A DNA stretch of 37,508 bases, taken from NCBI GenBank assembly GCA_031292015.1, contig JARLHY010000162.1:1-37508 (forward strand), read 5' to 3'. Of the stretch, positions 1 through 8,282 are shown in pieces. The first letter of the stretch is position 1. Each line of letters starts with the position of its first letter. The position numbers and the translations under genes were made by a program. Origin of the DNA: Negativicutes bacterium (GTDB lineage Bacteria; Bacillota_C; Negativicutes; Sporomusales_B; JARLHX01). The notes beneath the pieces are model-generated. The model saw only the letters and a program-made list of their open reading frames with translations, did not search any database and was not told the DNA's origin.

Positions 1-56
1 GAACTGCGGCCTACCCTTTACGGGTGCAAAGCAGATGGGGGGTTATCAGCGGTCGT
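1..56. repeat. Intergenic mosaic repeat, copy 1 (right part only)
   Basis: This is the right-hand part of a repeat also seen at 17709-17803 and 23590-23714. It shares with the 17.7-kb copy the stretch CCCTTTACGGGTGCAAAGCA followed by GATGGGG, then a diverged version of the 26-bp right end (GGTTATCAGCGGTC). It abuts the stop codon of the minus-strand gene that ends at 58, with no flanking hairpin on that side, so the copy looks decayed. The left half lies outside the window. The role is unknown; its position next to a 3' end is shared with the other copies. Confidence 0.7.
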
Positions 57-57
57 A

Positions 58-1095
58 CTAAGAAAACATGTGGGTATGGATGACGTCCTTCAACAGCGCC
101 GCGGCGGCCCCGAGGGGAGAACTTTTGCCGCCGAGGACGGTGATTTGCCCCATGGTGTCGGTGGTATAGGTAATGCCTTTTTCTGAAAAATTGATCGCCG
201 CCAACGGATGCTTCAGGTCGATGGCTTTGGGGCTCACTGCCAGGGATACCGCGCGGTCTTTCACTTCGGCCGTGGCGACCAGTTTCAGCACCTTGCCTTG
301 CTGCGCCGCCGCTTCGATATCGGCATAGGTCACGTCGGTAATCCCCTGCACAGGCACGTCGTTGACCCCGAAACTTGTGCCGAAAAGGGTGTTGGCAATC
401 AGGACAATCTTATTCCTGGAATCATAGCCGGCGACGTCCAGCGTGGGGTCGGTCTCGGCGATCCCCATGGCCTGGGCTTCTTTCAGTGCGTCGGCATAGG
501 AGGTTTTTTCAAGATACATTTTGGTCAGAATGAAGTTGGTCGTTCCGTTCAGGATTCCCTCGATGGCGCTGATGCTGGCGCCCACCGTACTGAATTTTCC
601 TGTGTCCAGCGTGGGCAGCGCCGCTCCCACCGCCGCGCTGATGAACAACCGGCTTTTATTGGCGGCGGCCAGCTTGTGCAGCTGATCGAAAAACAGAACA
701 AAGGGCCCCTTGTTGGCGGAAACGATGTCCATGCCTTTTTTGACGGCGGCGGTGATGAAACTGTTGCCGGGTTCGCCGTTCTTCAGGTTGGTGGGAGTTG
801 TTTCGATCAGAATATCGAAAGCGTTGTTGTTGATGGCGTCGACTCCGCTCAGCCCCGGTTGCCCGTAACCCGGGAAGTTTTCCGGCCGTCCGCCCTGCGT
901 GAGGTATGCCAGGAACTCATGAAGAGGCAGAGCGCCGGTTTTGGCGATTACCGCTCCGCCGATGTCGACCACGCCGCCGATTTCGATGTTCAGGCCGTGT
1001 TTCGCCCTGATGTCTTCCGTTCTTTCGGCCACCAGTTTCAGAAAGGTCAGGCCCACATTTCCCGCTCCGCATAAGATGATCCGTTTGGTTTTCAT
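58..1095 (-). CDS. Homoserine dehydrogenase-like NAD(P)-dependent oxidoreductase
   Basis: A 345-residue protein of the homoserine dehydrogenase family, which interconverts aspartate semialdehyde and homoserine. Seen: an N-terminal Rossmann motif GAGNVG (residues 10-15), SANKGPF with Lys129, the dimerisation/substrate segment EGILNGTTNF (179-188), and ETDPTLDVAGYDSRNK (214-229), the family's Asp/Lys catalytic signature. It ends after the catalytic domain and lacks the C-terminal ACT regulatory domain of many Firmicute enzymes, so threonine feedback is not expected by that route. The ATG immediately follows the TAA of the upstream thiamine-diphosphate enzyme gene (no gap), implying translational coupling. 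No threonine-pathway genes are beside it. A specialised role with the TPP enzyme is possible, and the true substrate could differ from homoserine. Confidence 0.82.
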   Translation of the reverse strand: MKTKRIILCGAGNVGLTFLKLVAERTEDIRAKHGLNIEIGGVVDIGGAVIAKTGALPLHEFLAYLTQGGRPENFPGYGQPGLSGVDAINNNAFDILIETTPTNLKNGEPGNSFITAAVKKGMDIVSANKGPFVLFFDQLHKLAAANKSRLFISAAVGAALPTLDTGKFSTVGASISAIEGILNGTTNFILTKMYLEKTSYADALKEAQAMGIAETDPTLDVAGYDSRNKIVLIANTLFGTSFGVNDVPVQGITDVTYADIEAAAQQGKVLKLVATAEVKDRAVSLAVSPKAIDLKHPLAAINFSEKGITYTTDTMGQITVLGGKSSPLGAAAALLKDVIHTHMFS

Positions 1096-2704
1096 TTATT
1101 TGTAGCTCCTTGTAATCAGATTTTTGTAGACCGATCCGTCGACAACGGCTTCGATGATCACCGGGCCGGTAGTTCCAAACGCTTTCAGCAGCGACTGCTT
1201 CATTTCGCCTTCGTCGCGGGCCTTTAAAATCGGCACCCCTAAAAAGGCCTCGGCGGCGAAGTATTCGCCTTCGTACAGATCCGTACCGTACTGGACGACC
1301 TTTTTCCAGTCCTGCTTGACCTCGATCAAACTGAGATTTCGGTCGCACAGCACGATGATGACGACATTGATTCCCAGCCGGCGCGCCGTGAGGAGTTCGC
1401 CGCAGTTCATCAAGAAGCCGCCGTCGCCGACGATTCCCACCACGGTGCTTGCCGGGCGGCAAAGCTTGGCGCCGATGGCCGCGGGAATTCCGAAGCCCAT
1501 CGTCGACCATCCGTTGGTCATGATGAACCGGTTGGGTTCTTCTGACTGCCATAACTGCCCGAGCAGGTGGAGATGGGCGCCGACGTCGCCGGTGATGATA
1601 CCGTCCTTTGGCAGCGCTTGCTGCAAAACGGCGATCAGATCCGACGGGTTGAAGGAGGCGGTGCGGGGCATCAGGGATTGGAACAGGCGATCCTTGTTGG
1701 CTTTGATCCGGTCTAGATCCCAGTCGTAGGCCGGCAGCGTCAAGGAGTTGATATAAGCCAGCATCGCCGCAAGGTCGCCGGTTACTTCGCAGGCAACGTC
1801 ATACTCGGGGGTAATGTCCGCCGGCTCGCTGTCAAGATGAATCAGCGGGACTTTCGGCATCCAGGACTCATAATTGAATTCGATCGAATCATAGCCGATA
1901 CCGATGACTAAGTCGGCCTCCCGGTACACAGGCGCGACAAGATCGCTCTGGGCGTGGAAGATAACTCCCGCGTAGCAGGGACTGGACAGGGGGGATGATC
2001 CCCTTGGCCATGGGGGTCAGCAAGACCGGGATGTTGTTTTTGTTCACGAATTCGCGGATCTGGGGATGCAGGCCGAGGCGGGCGGCGGTAAGTCCTATGG
2101 CCAGGATCGGCTTTTTCGCTGCTTTGATGGCTTTGGCCGCAGCTGCCAGCGCTGAAGGGTCAGGCAATGGTATCGAGCCTCGCTCAAAAGTGTCGATTGC
2201 GGCATCGACGCTGTCGCTGTCGATATTTGAAGGCAGTCCGATATGTACAGGCCCGGGCATTTCAGCGGTGGCGATCCGGAATGCGTTTCCGATCGTTTCC
2301 TTGAAATTGGTTCCCGACAGCCTGGTGGTCCATTTTGTGATCGGCTGGTACAGCGCCTGATGATCGATGTTCATTTGAATCCTGCGACCCATATCGGCAT
2401 CCTTTACCTCGGTGGTGAAAGCGATGAGCGGGGACCTGTCCAGAAGGGCGCCGCCGATCCCTGTGGCCAGATTGGTTGCACCCGGGCCGAAGGTGGCGTG
2501 GCAGACCCCCGGAATGCCTGTCAGACGGCCGGAAACATCGGCCATCATCCCGGCGCTCTGCTCGTTGGATACCAGGACAAAGTCGATGCCCTCATTCCGC
2601 ATTGCTTCCATGTAAGGGATGGACGGGCCGCCGGGAATACCGAATACATGCCTTACTCCCAAAGAATGCAGCGATTTTATCAGTTGTTCAGCTAATGTTG
2701 CCAT
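1096..2704 (-). pseudogene. Thiamine-diphosphate-dependent enzyme (acetolactate synthase-like), frameshifted
   Basis: Two reading frames together make one TPP enzyme of about 535 residues. The 5' part (2704 down to about 1990) carries the PYR domain, with FGIPGGPSIPYMEAM, the catalytic-type Glu in SNEQSAGMMAD, and ATFGPGATNLATGIGGAL. The 3' part (from about 1990 down to 1096) carries the central and PP domains, with IVGDGGFLMNCGEL and a downstream CDRN for Mg/TPP binding. The frames meet at a run of six G (1989-1994, plus strand). Dropping one G gives a continuous protein (PCYAGVIFHAQSDLVAPVYR). A single-base insertion, genuine or a homopolymer sequencing error, is the simplest reading. Start: ATG at 2704 with GGGAGA upstream. 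The family includes carboligases and 2-oxoacid decarboxylases; the substrate is not evident. It is directly coupled to the downstream homoserine-dehydrogenase-like gene. Confidence 0.8.
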
Positions 2705-2830
2705 AAAGTTCTCCCTTTCGTTTTAAAATCGGGTCGCAATATGCAAGAACAGACGCATTTATAATAAATAGACTATCATAAAAAAAAGGCCGGGTCTACG
2801 GCTGATTCGGGGTATCATCGACGTTTGTCA

Positions 2831-2859
2831 TTGTATCCGCGCAAATTTCAGGATATACT
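2831..2859 (+). promoter_or_regulatory. Predicted sigma-A promoter of the phosphate transport pair
   Basis: TTGTAT (2831-2836) and TATACT (2854-2859) are separated by 17 bp, about 45 bp upstream of the DUF47 gene start. The remaining intergenic sequence between 2705 and 2830 is AT-rich and must hold the divergent promoter for the minus-strand TPP enzyme gene, which I could not place. Confidence 0.5.
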
Positions 2860-2905
2860 TATATCTTGGAACAGTTTAAATCGATTGACAACGGAGGCAT
2901 GGTAG

Positions 2906-3532
2906 ATGTTTCGTTTTAAACCGCGTGAAAACCGGTTCTTTGAATTGTTTTCCGCAAGTACCCGTTTGGTTAGTCAAGGGGCTAATATTTTGTTGGATGT
3001 AATGCGCAATTACACCGATATCGAGCAGAAAATGAAGTGCATTCTTGATGTGGAACGCGAAGCCGATGAAACCAATGACGCGATTATAGACTTGTTGAAT
3101 CAGACTTTCATCACTCCTCTCGACCGGGAAGACATCTATCAAATAGCGACTATGCTGGACGATGTCGTCGACTTCCTGCAGGGAACGATTGAACGGATTG
3201 TGCTCTACCGGACTGGCAGGCCGTCTCCCGGAGCGGCTGAAATGGCCCGGCTGCTGGCCGACTGTACCGGCGAGATTGTAAAAGCGTTTGATCTGCTGAA
3301 AAACATCAAAGGCAACCGCGACAAGATCCTGGATCATACCCGCAAGATCGTGGTGCTGGAAGACGAGGGCGACCGGATCTATCGCCAGGAAATCGCCCAT
3401 CTGTTTAATACTTGCCCCGATCCGGTCCAAATTATCAAATGGAAGGAAGTCCTGGAGCATCTTGAGGGCTCGTTGGACCATTGCGAAAAAATCGCTGATC
3501 TGTTGCGGGGCGTGGTAATGAAGTATGCTTGA
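2906..3532 (+). CDS. DUF47 / PhoU-like phosphate transport accessory protein
   Basis: A 208-residue, mostly helical, soluble protein of the DUF47 (TIGR00153, PhoU-like) family. Seen: the N-terminal segment RENRFFELFSASTRLVSQGA, the acidic helical motifs DVEREADETNDAIIDLLNQ and TPLDREDIYQIATMLDDVVD, and a second repeat with LEDEGDRIYRQE. In this family the acidic clusters bind metals, and the protein is thought to regulate the adjacent PiT transporter. The length is normal for the family. GGAGG lies about ten bases before the ATG. The gene overlaps the start of the following PiT gene by 8 bp, the classic arrangement for this pair. Confidence 0.93.
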   Translation: MFRFKPRENRFFELFSASTRLVSQGANILLDVMRNYTDIEQKMKCILDVEREADETNDAIIDLLNQTFITPLDREDIYQIATMLDDVVDFLQGTIERIVLYRTGRPSPGAAEMARLLADCTGEIVKAFDLLKNIKGNRDKILDHTRKIVVLEDEGDRIYRQEIAHLFNTCPDPVQIIKWKEVLEHLEGSLDHCEKIADLLRGVVMKYA

Positions 3533-4517
3533 TGTTCTGATTATTGCGGTAGTGGTGCTGGCTTTAGCCTTCGATTATATCAACGGCTTTCACGATACCG
3601 CCAACGCCATCGCCACATCGGTTTCCACCCGGGCACTGACGCCGCGGGCAGCGGTCTGGCTTGCGGCCGGTCTCAACTTTGGCGGAGCCATGTACAGTAC
3701 GGGGGTCGCCAAAACCATCGGCGGCGATATCGTCAGGTCGGCCCAGATGGTCAATGAGGCGACCATCATCGCGGCGATGCTCGGCGCGATAGCCTGGAAT
3801 CTCATTACCTGGTGGTTCGGCATTCCCAGCAGTTCGTCCCACGCCCTGGTTGGCGGGCTGGTCGGTGCGGTACTTGTGGCTAAAGGTAGCCAAGGCCTGA
3901 ACCCGGAGGGCATCTTGAAAATTGTCGGCTCGCTGGTGTTTTCACCGGTTGCCGCCATGGCTCTGGGGGTGCTGGTTATGACCGCCCTGTTCTGGGTTGT
4001 CAGCAGGATGTCGCCAGCCAAGGTCAACAGTAAATTTCGCCGTTTGCAGATTCTCTCGGCGGCAATGATGTCTTTTTCCCATGGCTCGAACGACGCCCAG
4101 AAAGCCATGGGTATCATAACGCTGGCGCTGGTCAGCGCCGGCTACCTGCCCAGCCTGGAAGTGCCCATCTGGGTAAAGCTGGCTGCCGCGATTTCCATGG
4201 GTCTTGGTACCGCCGCCGGGGGCTGGCGGATTATCCGGACGATGGGCGGCAAGATTTTTAAACTGGAACCGGTCAGCGGGTTTGCCGCCGACCTGAATTC
4301 ATCGGCGGTTATCTTCGGTGCGACCCTTATGCATCTGCCTGTCAGCACCACTCATGTAGTTTCCGGTTCGATCATGGGGGTCGGGGCCGCGAAGCGGATC
4401 AGCGCTGTGCGCTGGGGAGTGGCCCAGCAGATGTTGGCCGCCTGGATACTGACCATTCCCTGCACCGCCCTGGCCAGTGCCGTTGCCTATAAGGTGATTG
4501 CCGTACTGTTTTTGTAG
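3525..4517 (+). CDS. PiT-family inorganic phosphate transporter
   Basis: A 330-residue integral membrane protein of the PiT family, low-affinity phosphate/cation symporters. Seen: the two family signature repeats, FDYINGFHDTANAIATSVST at residues 11-30 and SHGSNDAQKAMGI in the second half, plus about ten hydrophobic segments and the mid-protein motif GIPSSSSHALVGGLVGA with its C-terminal counterpart LPVSTTHVVSGSIMGVG. The protein is complete and of typical short bacterial length. It is translated from an ATG inside the 3' end of the DUF47 gene, so the two are almost certainly co-regulated. No Pst system or PhoB box is visible here. A sulfate-transporting member of the family cannot be excluded but is less likely with a DUF47 partner. 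Confidence 0.93.
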   Translation: MLDVLIIAVVVLALAFDYINGFHDTANAIATSVSTRALTPRAAVWLAAGLNFGGAMYSTGVAKTIGGDIVRSAQMVNEATIIAAMLGAIAWNLITWWFGIPSSSSHALVGGLVGAVLVAKGSQGLNPEGILKIVGSLVFSPVAAMALGVLVMTALFWVVSRMSPAKVNSKFRRLQILSAAMMSFSHGSNDAQKAMGIITLALVSAGYLPSLEVPIWVKLAAAISMGLGTAAGGWRIIRTMGGKIFKLEPVSGFAADLNSSAVIFGATLMHLPVSTTHVVSGSIMGVGAAKRISAVRWGVAQQMLAAWILTIPCTALASAVAYKVIAVLFL

Positions 4518-4635
4518 ACAGGCTTTTGCGCGCACAGGACCGGATGAGAGCTGAGGCGCGGGCTGCTTTCCGTGGACTGGCAGTCTTGCCGCGATATCGT
4601 TTTATTGTGCCGGAGCATAGAATAATTGCCGGCAG

Positions 4636-4648
4636 AATGTATACAATG
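4636..4648. promoter_or_regulatory. TGTATACA palindrome upstream of the kinase gene
   Basis: AATGTATACAATG contains the perfect 8-bp palindrome TGTATACA about 55 bp before the kinase start. The ten-base string TGTATACAAT recurs at 12458-12467 in front of the carboxyltransferase gene. It may be a regulator half-site pair or simply part of a promoter. Apart from this, the 180-bp gap 4518-4697 shows nothing clear. Confidence 0.3.
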
Positions 4649-4697
4649 GTGTAATGAGAGCCGCGCCCGATATTTTTTCAAGCTGGAGGCAAGTAAT

Positions 4698-6359
4698 ATG
4701 GCCGACAAGATTACCGTTAGCTTTGCTGACGGTCAGAGCAGGGAATACGACAGCTGCACCGATCTCTTAACCATCAGCCGGGATGTGGCGGCGGATTACC
4801 CTGCGCCGATCGTCGCCGCCAAAGTTAATCACGATGTCAAAGACCTGCAGGTCCGGCTTGATGCCGACTGTACGCTGGAATTCCTCGACCTTTCCACCGC
4901 CGAAGGGATGATGGTTTACCAGCGCAGTCTGGCATTTGTCATGGTCAGCGCTGCCCATGAACTTTTTCCCGGCGCTGATGCGACGGTGGAGCATTCACTC
5001 TCCAGGGGGCTTTACTGCGAGCTGCATCTGGGGCGGGATCTGACCGAGAAGGATGTCCGCGTTCTGCAGGAACGGATGCGCCTGATTATCGAGGAAGACC
5101 GGCCCCTGGTCCGCAAGAAAATGCCCAAGGCCCAGGCAATTGAGCTTTTCGCCACTGTCGGCGCGATCGAAAAAGTCAAGCTGCTGAAACAGCTCAAGCT
5201 GGAACAGGTCAGCTTGTACTATTGCGGTGACATCTACGACTATTTTTACGGTACGATGGTGCCTCGCACCGGTTATCTTAAAGTTTTTGAGCTGAAGTTT
5301 TATCCCCCCGGCTTCATTTTGCGGTCCCCGGAAAAGGAGCGGCCGGAAGAACTGCCGGAATTTGCCGAACAGCCCAAGCTGGCGAAGATATTCCTGGAAG
5401 CCGAACAGTGGGGAAAAATATTACGCTGCGGCTATGTCGGCACCCTGAACGAGTACGTCAAAGGCAACAAGATCACCGAGATCATCAGGGTTGCTGAAGC
5501 TCTCCATGAAAAAAAACTGGCCCAGATTGCCGACTTCATTTTCGAACACCGCAAGGAGGTTCGGGTCATTCTGATCGCCGGACCGTCCTCGTCAGGCAAG
5601 ACGACTTTCGCCCAGCGCCTCAATGTGCAGCTGCGGGTCAACGGGGTGCGGCCTGTTCCCATCTCGCTGGACGACTACTTTGTCGACCGTTCCCATACCC
5701 CCAGGGACGAAAAAGGCGACTACGACTTTGAGGCCATCGAAGCCATCGACCTGGATTTGTTCAACGAACACCTGCTGCGGCTGCTCAAAGGTGAGCGGGT
5801 GAAGATTCCCACCTACAATTTCATGAGCGGGCAGCGGGAATTCCGCGGGCACCGCATCCAGCTGGAACCCGATCAGCCGCTGATCGTCGAAGGAATTCAC
5901 GGCTTGAACGAACGGTTGACAAGGTCTGTGCCGCGGGATTTCAAGGTGAAAATCTATGTCAGCGCCCTTACCCAGCTTTCCATCGATCATCATAACCGGA
6001 TTCCAACCACCGATACAAGGCTGATCCGACGGATCGTCAGGGACAGCCAGTTCCGGGCCCATGACGCGCTGCAGACGCTGCAGATCTGGCCCTCGGTCCG
6101 CCGGGGCGAGGAGCGGAACATCTTTCCCTTCCAGGAAGACGCCGACGTCATGTTCAATTCGGCGCTGATCTACGAGCTGGGGGTTCTGAAAAACTGTGCC
6201 GAACCGCTGCTCGAACAGGTGGGCCGGGACAAACCCCAATACGCCGAGGCCAGACGGTTGCTTAATTTCCTGAACTACTTCCTGCCTATCGCCGACGACG
6301 ACATTCCTCCCAATTCGATTCTGCGCGAGTTTGTCGGCAAGTCCTGTTTCTACAAATAA
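4698..6359 (+). CDS. Uridine kinase-like nucleoside kinase with ThrRS-like N-terminal domain
   Basis: A 553-residue two-part protein. Residues 1-65 resemble a TGS domain (KITVSFADGQSREYDS) and about 70-260 resemble the editing/second-additional domain of threonyl-tRNA synthetase, including RGLYCELHLGRDLTEKD. The C-terminal half is a phosphoribulokinase/uridine kinase P-loop domain, with Walker A AGPSSSGKTTFA at about 293-304, then SLDDYFVDR, YDFEAIEAIDLDLF and EGIHGLN. The start is ATG 4698, preceded by GGAGG with seven-base spacing; an upstream in-frame ATG at 4626 has no ribosome site. This fusion is a recognised but poorly characterised family in anaerobic bacteria. It lacks the tRNA synthetase catalytic core, so aminoacylation is not expected; nucleoside phosphorylation is the likely chemistry. 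It is monocistronic and ends at a strong terminator. Confidence 0.88.
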   Translation: MADKITVSFADGQSREYDSCTDLLTISRDVAADYPAPIVAAKVNHDVKDLQVRLDADCTLEFLDLSTAEGMMVYQRSLAFVMVSAAHELFPGADATVEHSLSRGLYCELHLGRDLTEKDVRVLQERMRLIIEEDRPLVRKKMPKAQAIELFATVGAIEKVKLLKQLKLEQVSLYYCGDIYDYFYGTMVPRTGYLKVFELKFYPPGFILRSPEKERPEELPEFAEQPKLAKIFLEAEQWGKILRCGYVGTLNEYVKGNKITEIIRVAEALHEKKLAQIADFIFEHRKEVRVILIAGPSSSGKTTFAQRLNVQLRVNGVRPVPISLDDYFVDRSHTPRDEKGDYDFEAIEAIDLDLFNEHLLRLLKGERVKIPTYNFMSGQREFRGHRIQLEPDQPLIVEGIHGLNERLTRSVPRDFKVKIYVSALTQLSIDHHNRIPTTDTRLIRRIVRDSQFRAHDALQTLQIWPSVRRGEERNIFPFQEDADVMFNSALIYELGVLKNCAEPLLEQVGRDKPQYAEARRLLNFLNYFLPIADDDIPPNSILREFVGKSCFYK

Positions 6360-6362
6360 AAA

Positions 6363-6397
6363 GAGCCCCCGGCGGAATTTCATTTCGCCGGGGGCTC
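6363..6397. terminator. Bidirectional rho-independent terminator
   Basis: A perfect 12-bp stem (GAGCCCCCGGCG / CGCCGGGGGCTC) with an 11-base loop lies between two convergent genes. On the minus strand the stem is followed by TTTTTATTT, so it is strongest for the TRAP receptor gene. On the plus strand the T tract is weak. Confidence 0.88.
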
Positions 6398-6400
6398 ATC

Positions 6401-7399
6401 TTACTTGACTGCCTGTATTTGGCTGATCAGTTCTTTGTATTCAGGATACTTTTCGTACACCGGAGCCACCGCTTTCCGGAAAGGCTCTTTGTCCGGCTTG
6501 GAAATGGTGACCCCCTGGGCTGCCAGATCCTTATAAGCCTTTTCGATGGATTCGTTCCAGATTTTTTTGTAGAATACCGCGGCGTCGACCGCAGCCTGAC
6601 GGACCAATTTCTGATCATCCGGCGACAGGGATTCGAAGACCTTTTTGCTCATGATGATAATTTCCGGCACCATGGAATGCTCGTCTAAAGCGAAAAACTT
6701 ACAGACTTCGTAGTGTTTCACCGCCAGCAGGCTGGGCGGATTGTTCTCCGCGCCGTCGATCATGCCGGACTGCAGGCCGCTGTAAACTTCGCCGTAACCC
6801 ATCGGGGTCGCTGAAGCGCCCAGCGCCGAAACCGTGTCCACAAAGATCTTGTTTTGCTGGACTCTTATTTTTTGTCCTTTGGCATCATCGGGAGTGTTGA
6901 TGGCTCTGCTCTTGGTATAGAAGCTGCGGGCCCCCGCGTCCAGGTAGACTAGGCCGACCAGATTGTTTTTTTCCAGTTCTTTGAACATTTCCTGCCCGAT
7001 CGGGCCGTCAACCACTTTATACAGGTGCTCTATGTCCCTGAACAGGTAGGGCAGGGAGAGAACCCCCATCTTCGGAACGAATCCGGTCAGAGGCGAAGCA
7101 TTGACGTGACCGAAGCCAATAGCGCCTGACTGCATCATTTCGGTGGCTTCCTTCTCGCCGCCCAGCTGTCCGCCGGCGATTACCTCCACCTTGATCCGGC
7201 CCTTGGTTCTCTCATCCAGCAACCGGCCCATTTCCTTGAGCATCAAGGCTGTGGGATAATCAGGCGGCTGGCTGTCATAGGCCTTGAGCACGACGGGTTT
7301 TTGTTCTGCTGCCGGCTGGGAGGAGCCGCAACCGGCGCTCAGCGCGGAAAATAAAAATAGAAGGACCAGGGCATAAAGGGCAAGCTTGTTTTTCGTCAT
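6401..7399 (-). CDS. TRAP transporter solute-binding lipoprotein, DctP family
   Basis: A 332-residue extracytoplasmic solute receptor for a tripartite ATP-independent periplasmic transporter. Seen: an N-terminal hydrophobic signal with lipobox LSAGC, GGQLGGEKEATEMMQSGAI, the Arg-containing motif DAGARSFYTKSRAINTPDDA followed by KGQKIRVQ (the conserved Arg that binds the substrate carboxylate), and PMGYGEVYSGLQSGMIDGAE. The start is ATG 7399 behind GAGGAGG; upstream in-frame extensions lack a ribosome site and would bury the signal peptide. It lies about 100 bp downstream of the RpiB-like gene in the same direction. No DctQ or DctM membrane subunits are in the window, so the receptor is an orphan here. 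A sugar acid or similar carboxylate ligand is inferred from the isomerase neighbours. Confidence 0.92.
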   Translation of the reverse strand: MTKNKLALYALVLLFLFSALSAGCGSSQPAAEQKPVVLKAYDSQPPDYPTALMLKEMGRLLDERTKGRIKVEVIAGGQLGGEKEATEMMQSGAIGFGHVNASPLTGFVPKMGVLSLPYLFRDIEHLYKVVDGPIGQEMFKELEKNNLVGLVYLDAGARSFYTKSRAINTPDDAKGQKIRVQQNKIFVDTVSALGASATPMGYGEVYSGLQSGMIDGAENNPPSLLAVKHYEVCKFFALDEHSMVPEIIIMSKKVFESLSPDDQKLVRQAAVDAAVFYKKIWNESIEKAYKDLAAQGVTISKPDKEPFRKAVAPVYEKYPEYKELISQIQAVK

Positions 7400-7499
7400 G
7401 ATAAACCTCCTCATTCTCCAAATGGATTTTGGTTTCTCCCGGACAGAACCCCGATAAACGCAATTCACCCTTTACGTCCGAATGACCCGGGTGTGGCTG

Positions 7500-7976
7500 C
7501 TATTTGAAGTTCTCTGCCTCGATCCCTTTCAGTACGGCAAAGCCTCTTTCGTTGTTTTTCCTGCGCTGCTCGGCAAAACCGTCGCACCAGATGCCGCGGA
7601 GCCATTTTTCCGCCATTTCGGCGCCCATGTCGAAGCTGACAATCTTTTCGCCCATCGCCAAAACGTTGGCGTTGTTGATCAGCGAGGTCTTCTCGGCGGT
7701 GTAGACGCTTTCACAGGCGACACAATAGATGCCTTTGAATTTGTTGGCAATCAGGCTCACCCCAGCCCCGGTTCCGCAGATGACAATACCCCGGTCAAAA
7801 TTGCCGGACTGCACTGCCTGGGCCAGGTTGGCTGCAGCTTCAAAATAAAGCAACTGTTCCTGTTCCTGTAGCTGCCCGACATCTTCGATGTTGTAACCTG
7901 CAGCAGCCAGGTGTTTTTTGACGGCTTCTTTCAGGCGGAAACCCGAAAAATCCGACGCAATAGCAACCTTCATCAT
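7500..7976 (-). CDS. RpiB/LacA/LacB family sugar-phosphate isomerase
   Basis: About 158 residues with the RpiB/LacAB fold signature: N-terminal KVAIASDFSGFRLKEAVKKH and the active-site loop ICGTGAGVSLIANKFKGIYC, which contains the catalytic Cys region, then NNANVLAMGEKIV. Family members interconvert ribose-5-P/ribulose-5-P, allose-6-P or galactose-6-P/tagatose-6-P. The His near residue 9-10 of canonical RpiB (SDHAG) is replaced here (SDFSG), suggesting a substrate other than ribose 5-phosphate. Start: ATG 7976 (or the adjacent ATG 7973) behind GGAGG; the in-frame TTG at 7979 is too close to it. A LacI-type operator-like site lies about 70 bp upstream, so it is probably controlled by the divergent LacI regulator. 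Confidence 0.85.
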   Translation of the reverse strand: MMKVAIASDFSGFRLKEAVKKHLAAAGYNIEDVGQLQEQEQLLYFEAAANLAQAVQSGNFDRGIVICGTGAGVSLIANKFKGIYCVACESVYTAEKTSLINNANVLAMGEKIVSFDMGAEMAEKWLRGIWCDGFAEQRRKNNERGFAVLKGIEAENFK

Positions 7977-8045
7977 CAAACCTCCAGTTTTTTGATCGCG
8001 TTTTCCTGCGCCTGCCTCTAACTTTCCGCCAGATCCTTAGCACAG

Positions 8046-8059
8046 GGTAAACGTTTTTC
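8046..8059. promoter_or_regulatory. LacI-family operator-like site upstream of the isomerase gene
   Basis: GGTAAACGTTTTTCC is an imperfect palindrome centred on CG with the core TAAACGTTT, typical of LacI/GalR-family operators (AANCGNTT-type centre). The same nine bases form the centre of the long palindrome at 8283-8320. It would sit in the promoter/leader region of the minus-strand isomerase-receptor genes. Confidence 0.6.
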
Positions 8060-8197
8060 CTGAGAAGAAAAAAATATCGTTTTTATCATCAAATATAAAT
8101 TATCACACTATTGCGTATATGGCAATAGCCGTCAGGAAAAAATCGCGGACAGGTCCTGGAAGGATTGCCGTAGACCTCTGTATTGCAGAGTCTTGAC

Positions 8198-8226
8198 TTG
8201 ACATTTCCCGGTCCTGATTATAGGAT
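8198..8226 (+). promoter_or_regulatory. Predicted promoter of the LacI regulator gene
   Basis: TTGACA (8198-8203), a 17-bp spacer, then TAGGAT (8221-8226). Immediately downstream, 8231-8245 (TTGACAGGCTGTCAA) is a 7-bp inverted repeat around a single base and could be a further regulator site. The rest of the roughly 400-bp divergent intergenic region 7977-8382 holds the two TAAACGTTT sites and no recognisable gene. Confidence 0.5.
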
Positions 8227-8282
8227 TAACTTGACAGGCTGTCAAAGCCGAGTTGCCCTTTTGTCCCGGGCGGTGATAGGGA

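Noticed and set aside
917..1552. Arg-rich minus-strand frame spanning the junction of the TPP and homoserine dehydrogenase genes
   Set aside because: It is an out-of-frame shadow of two recognisable enzymes on the same strand.
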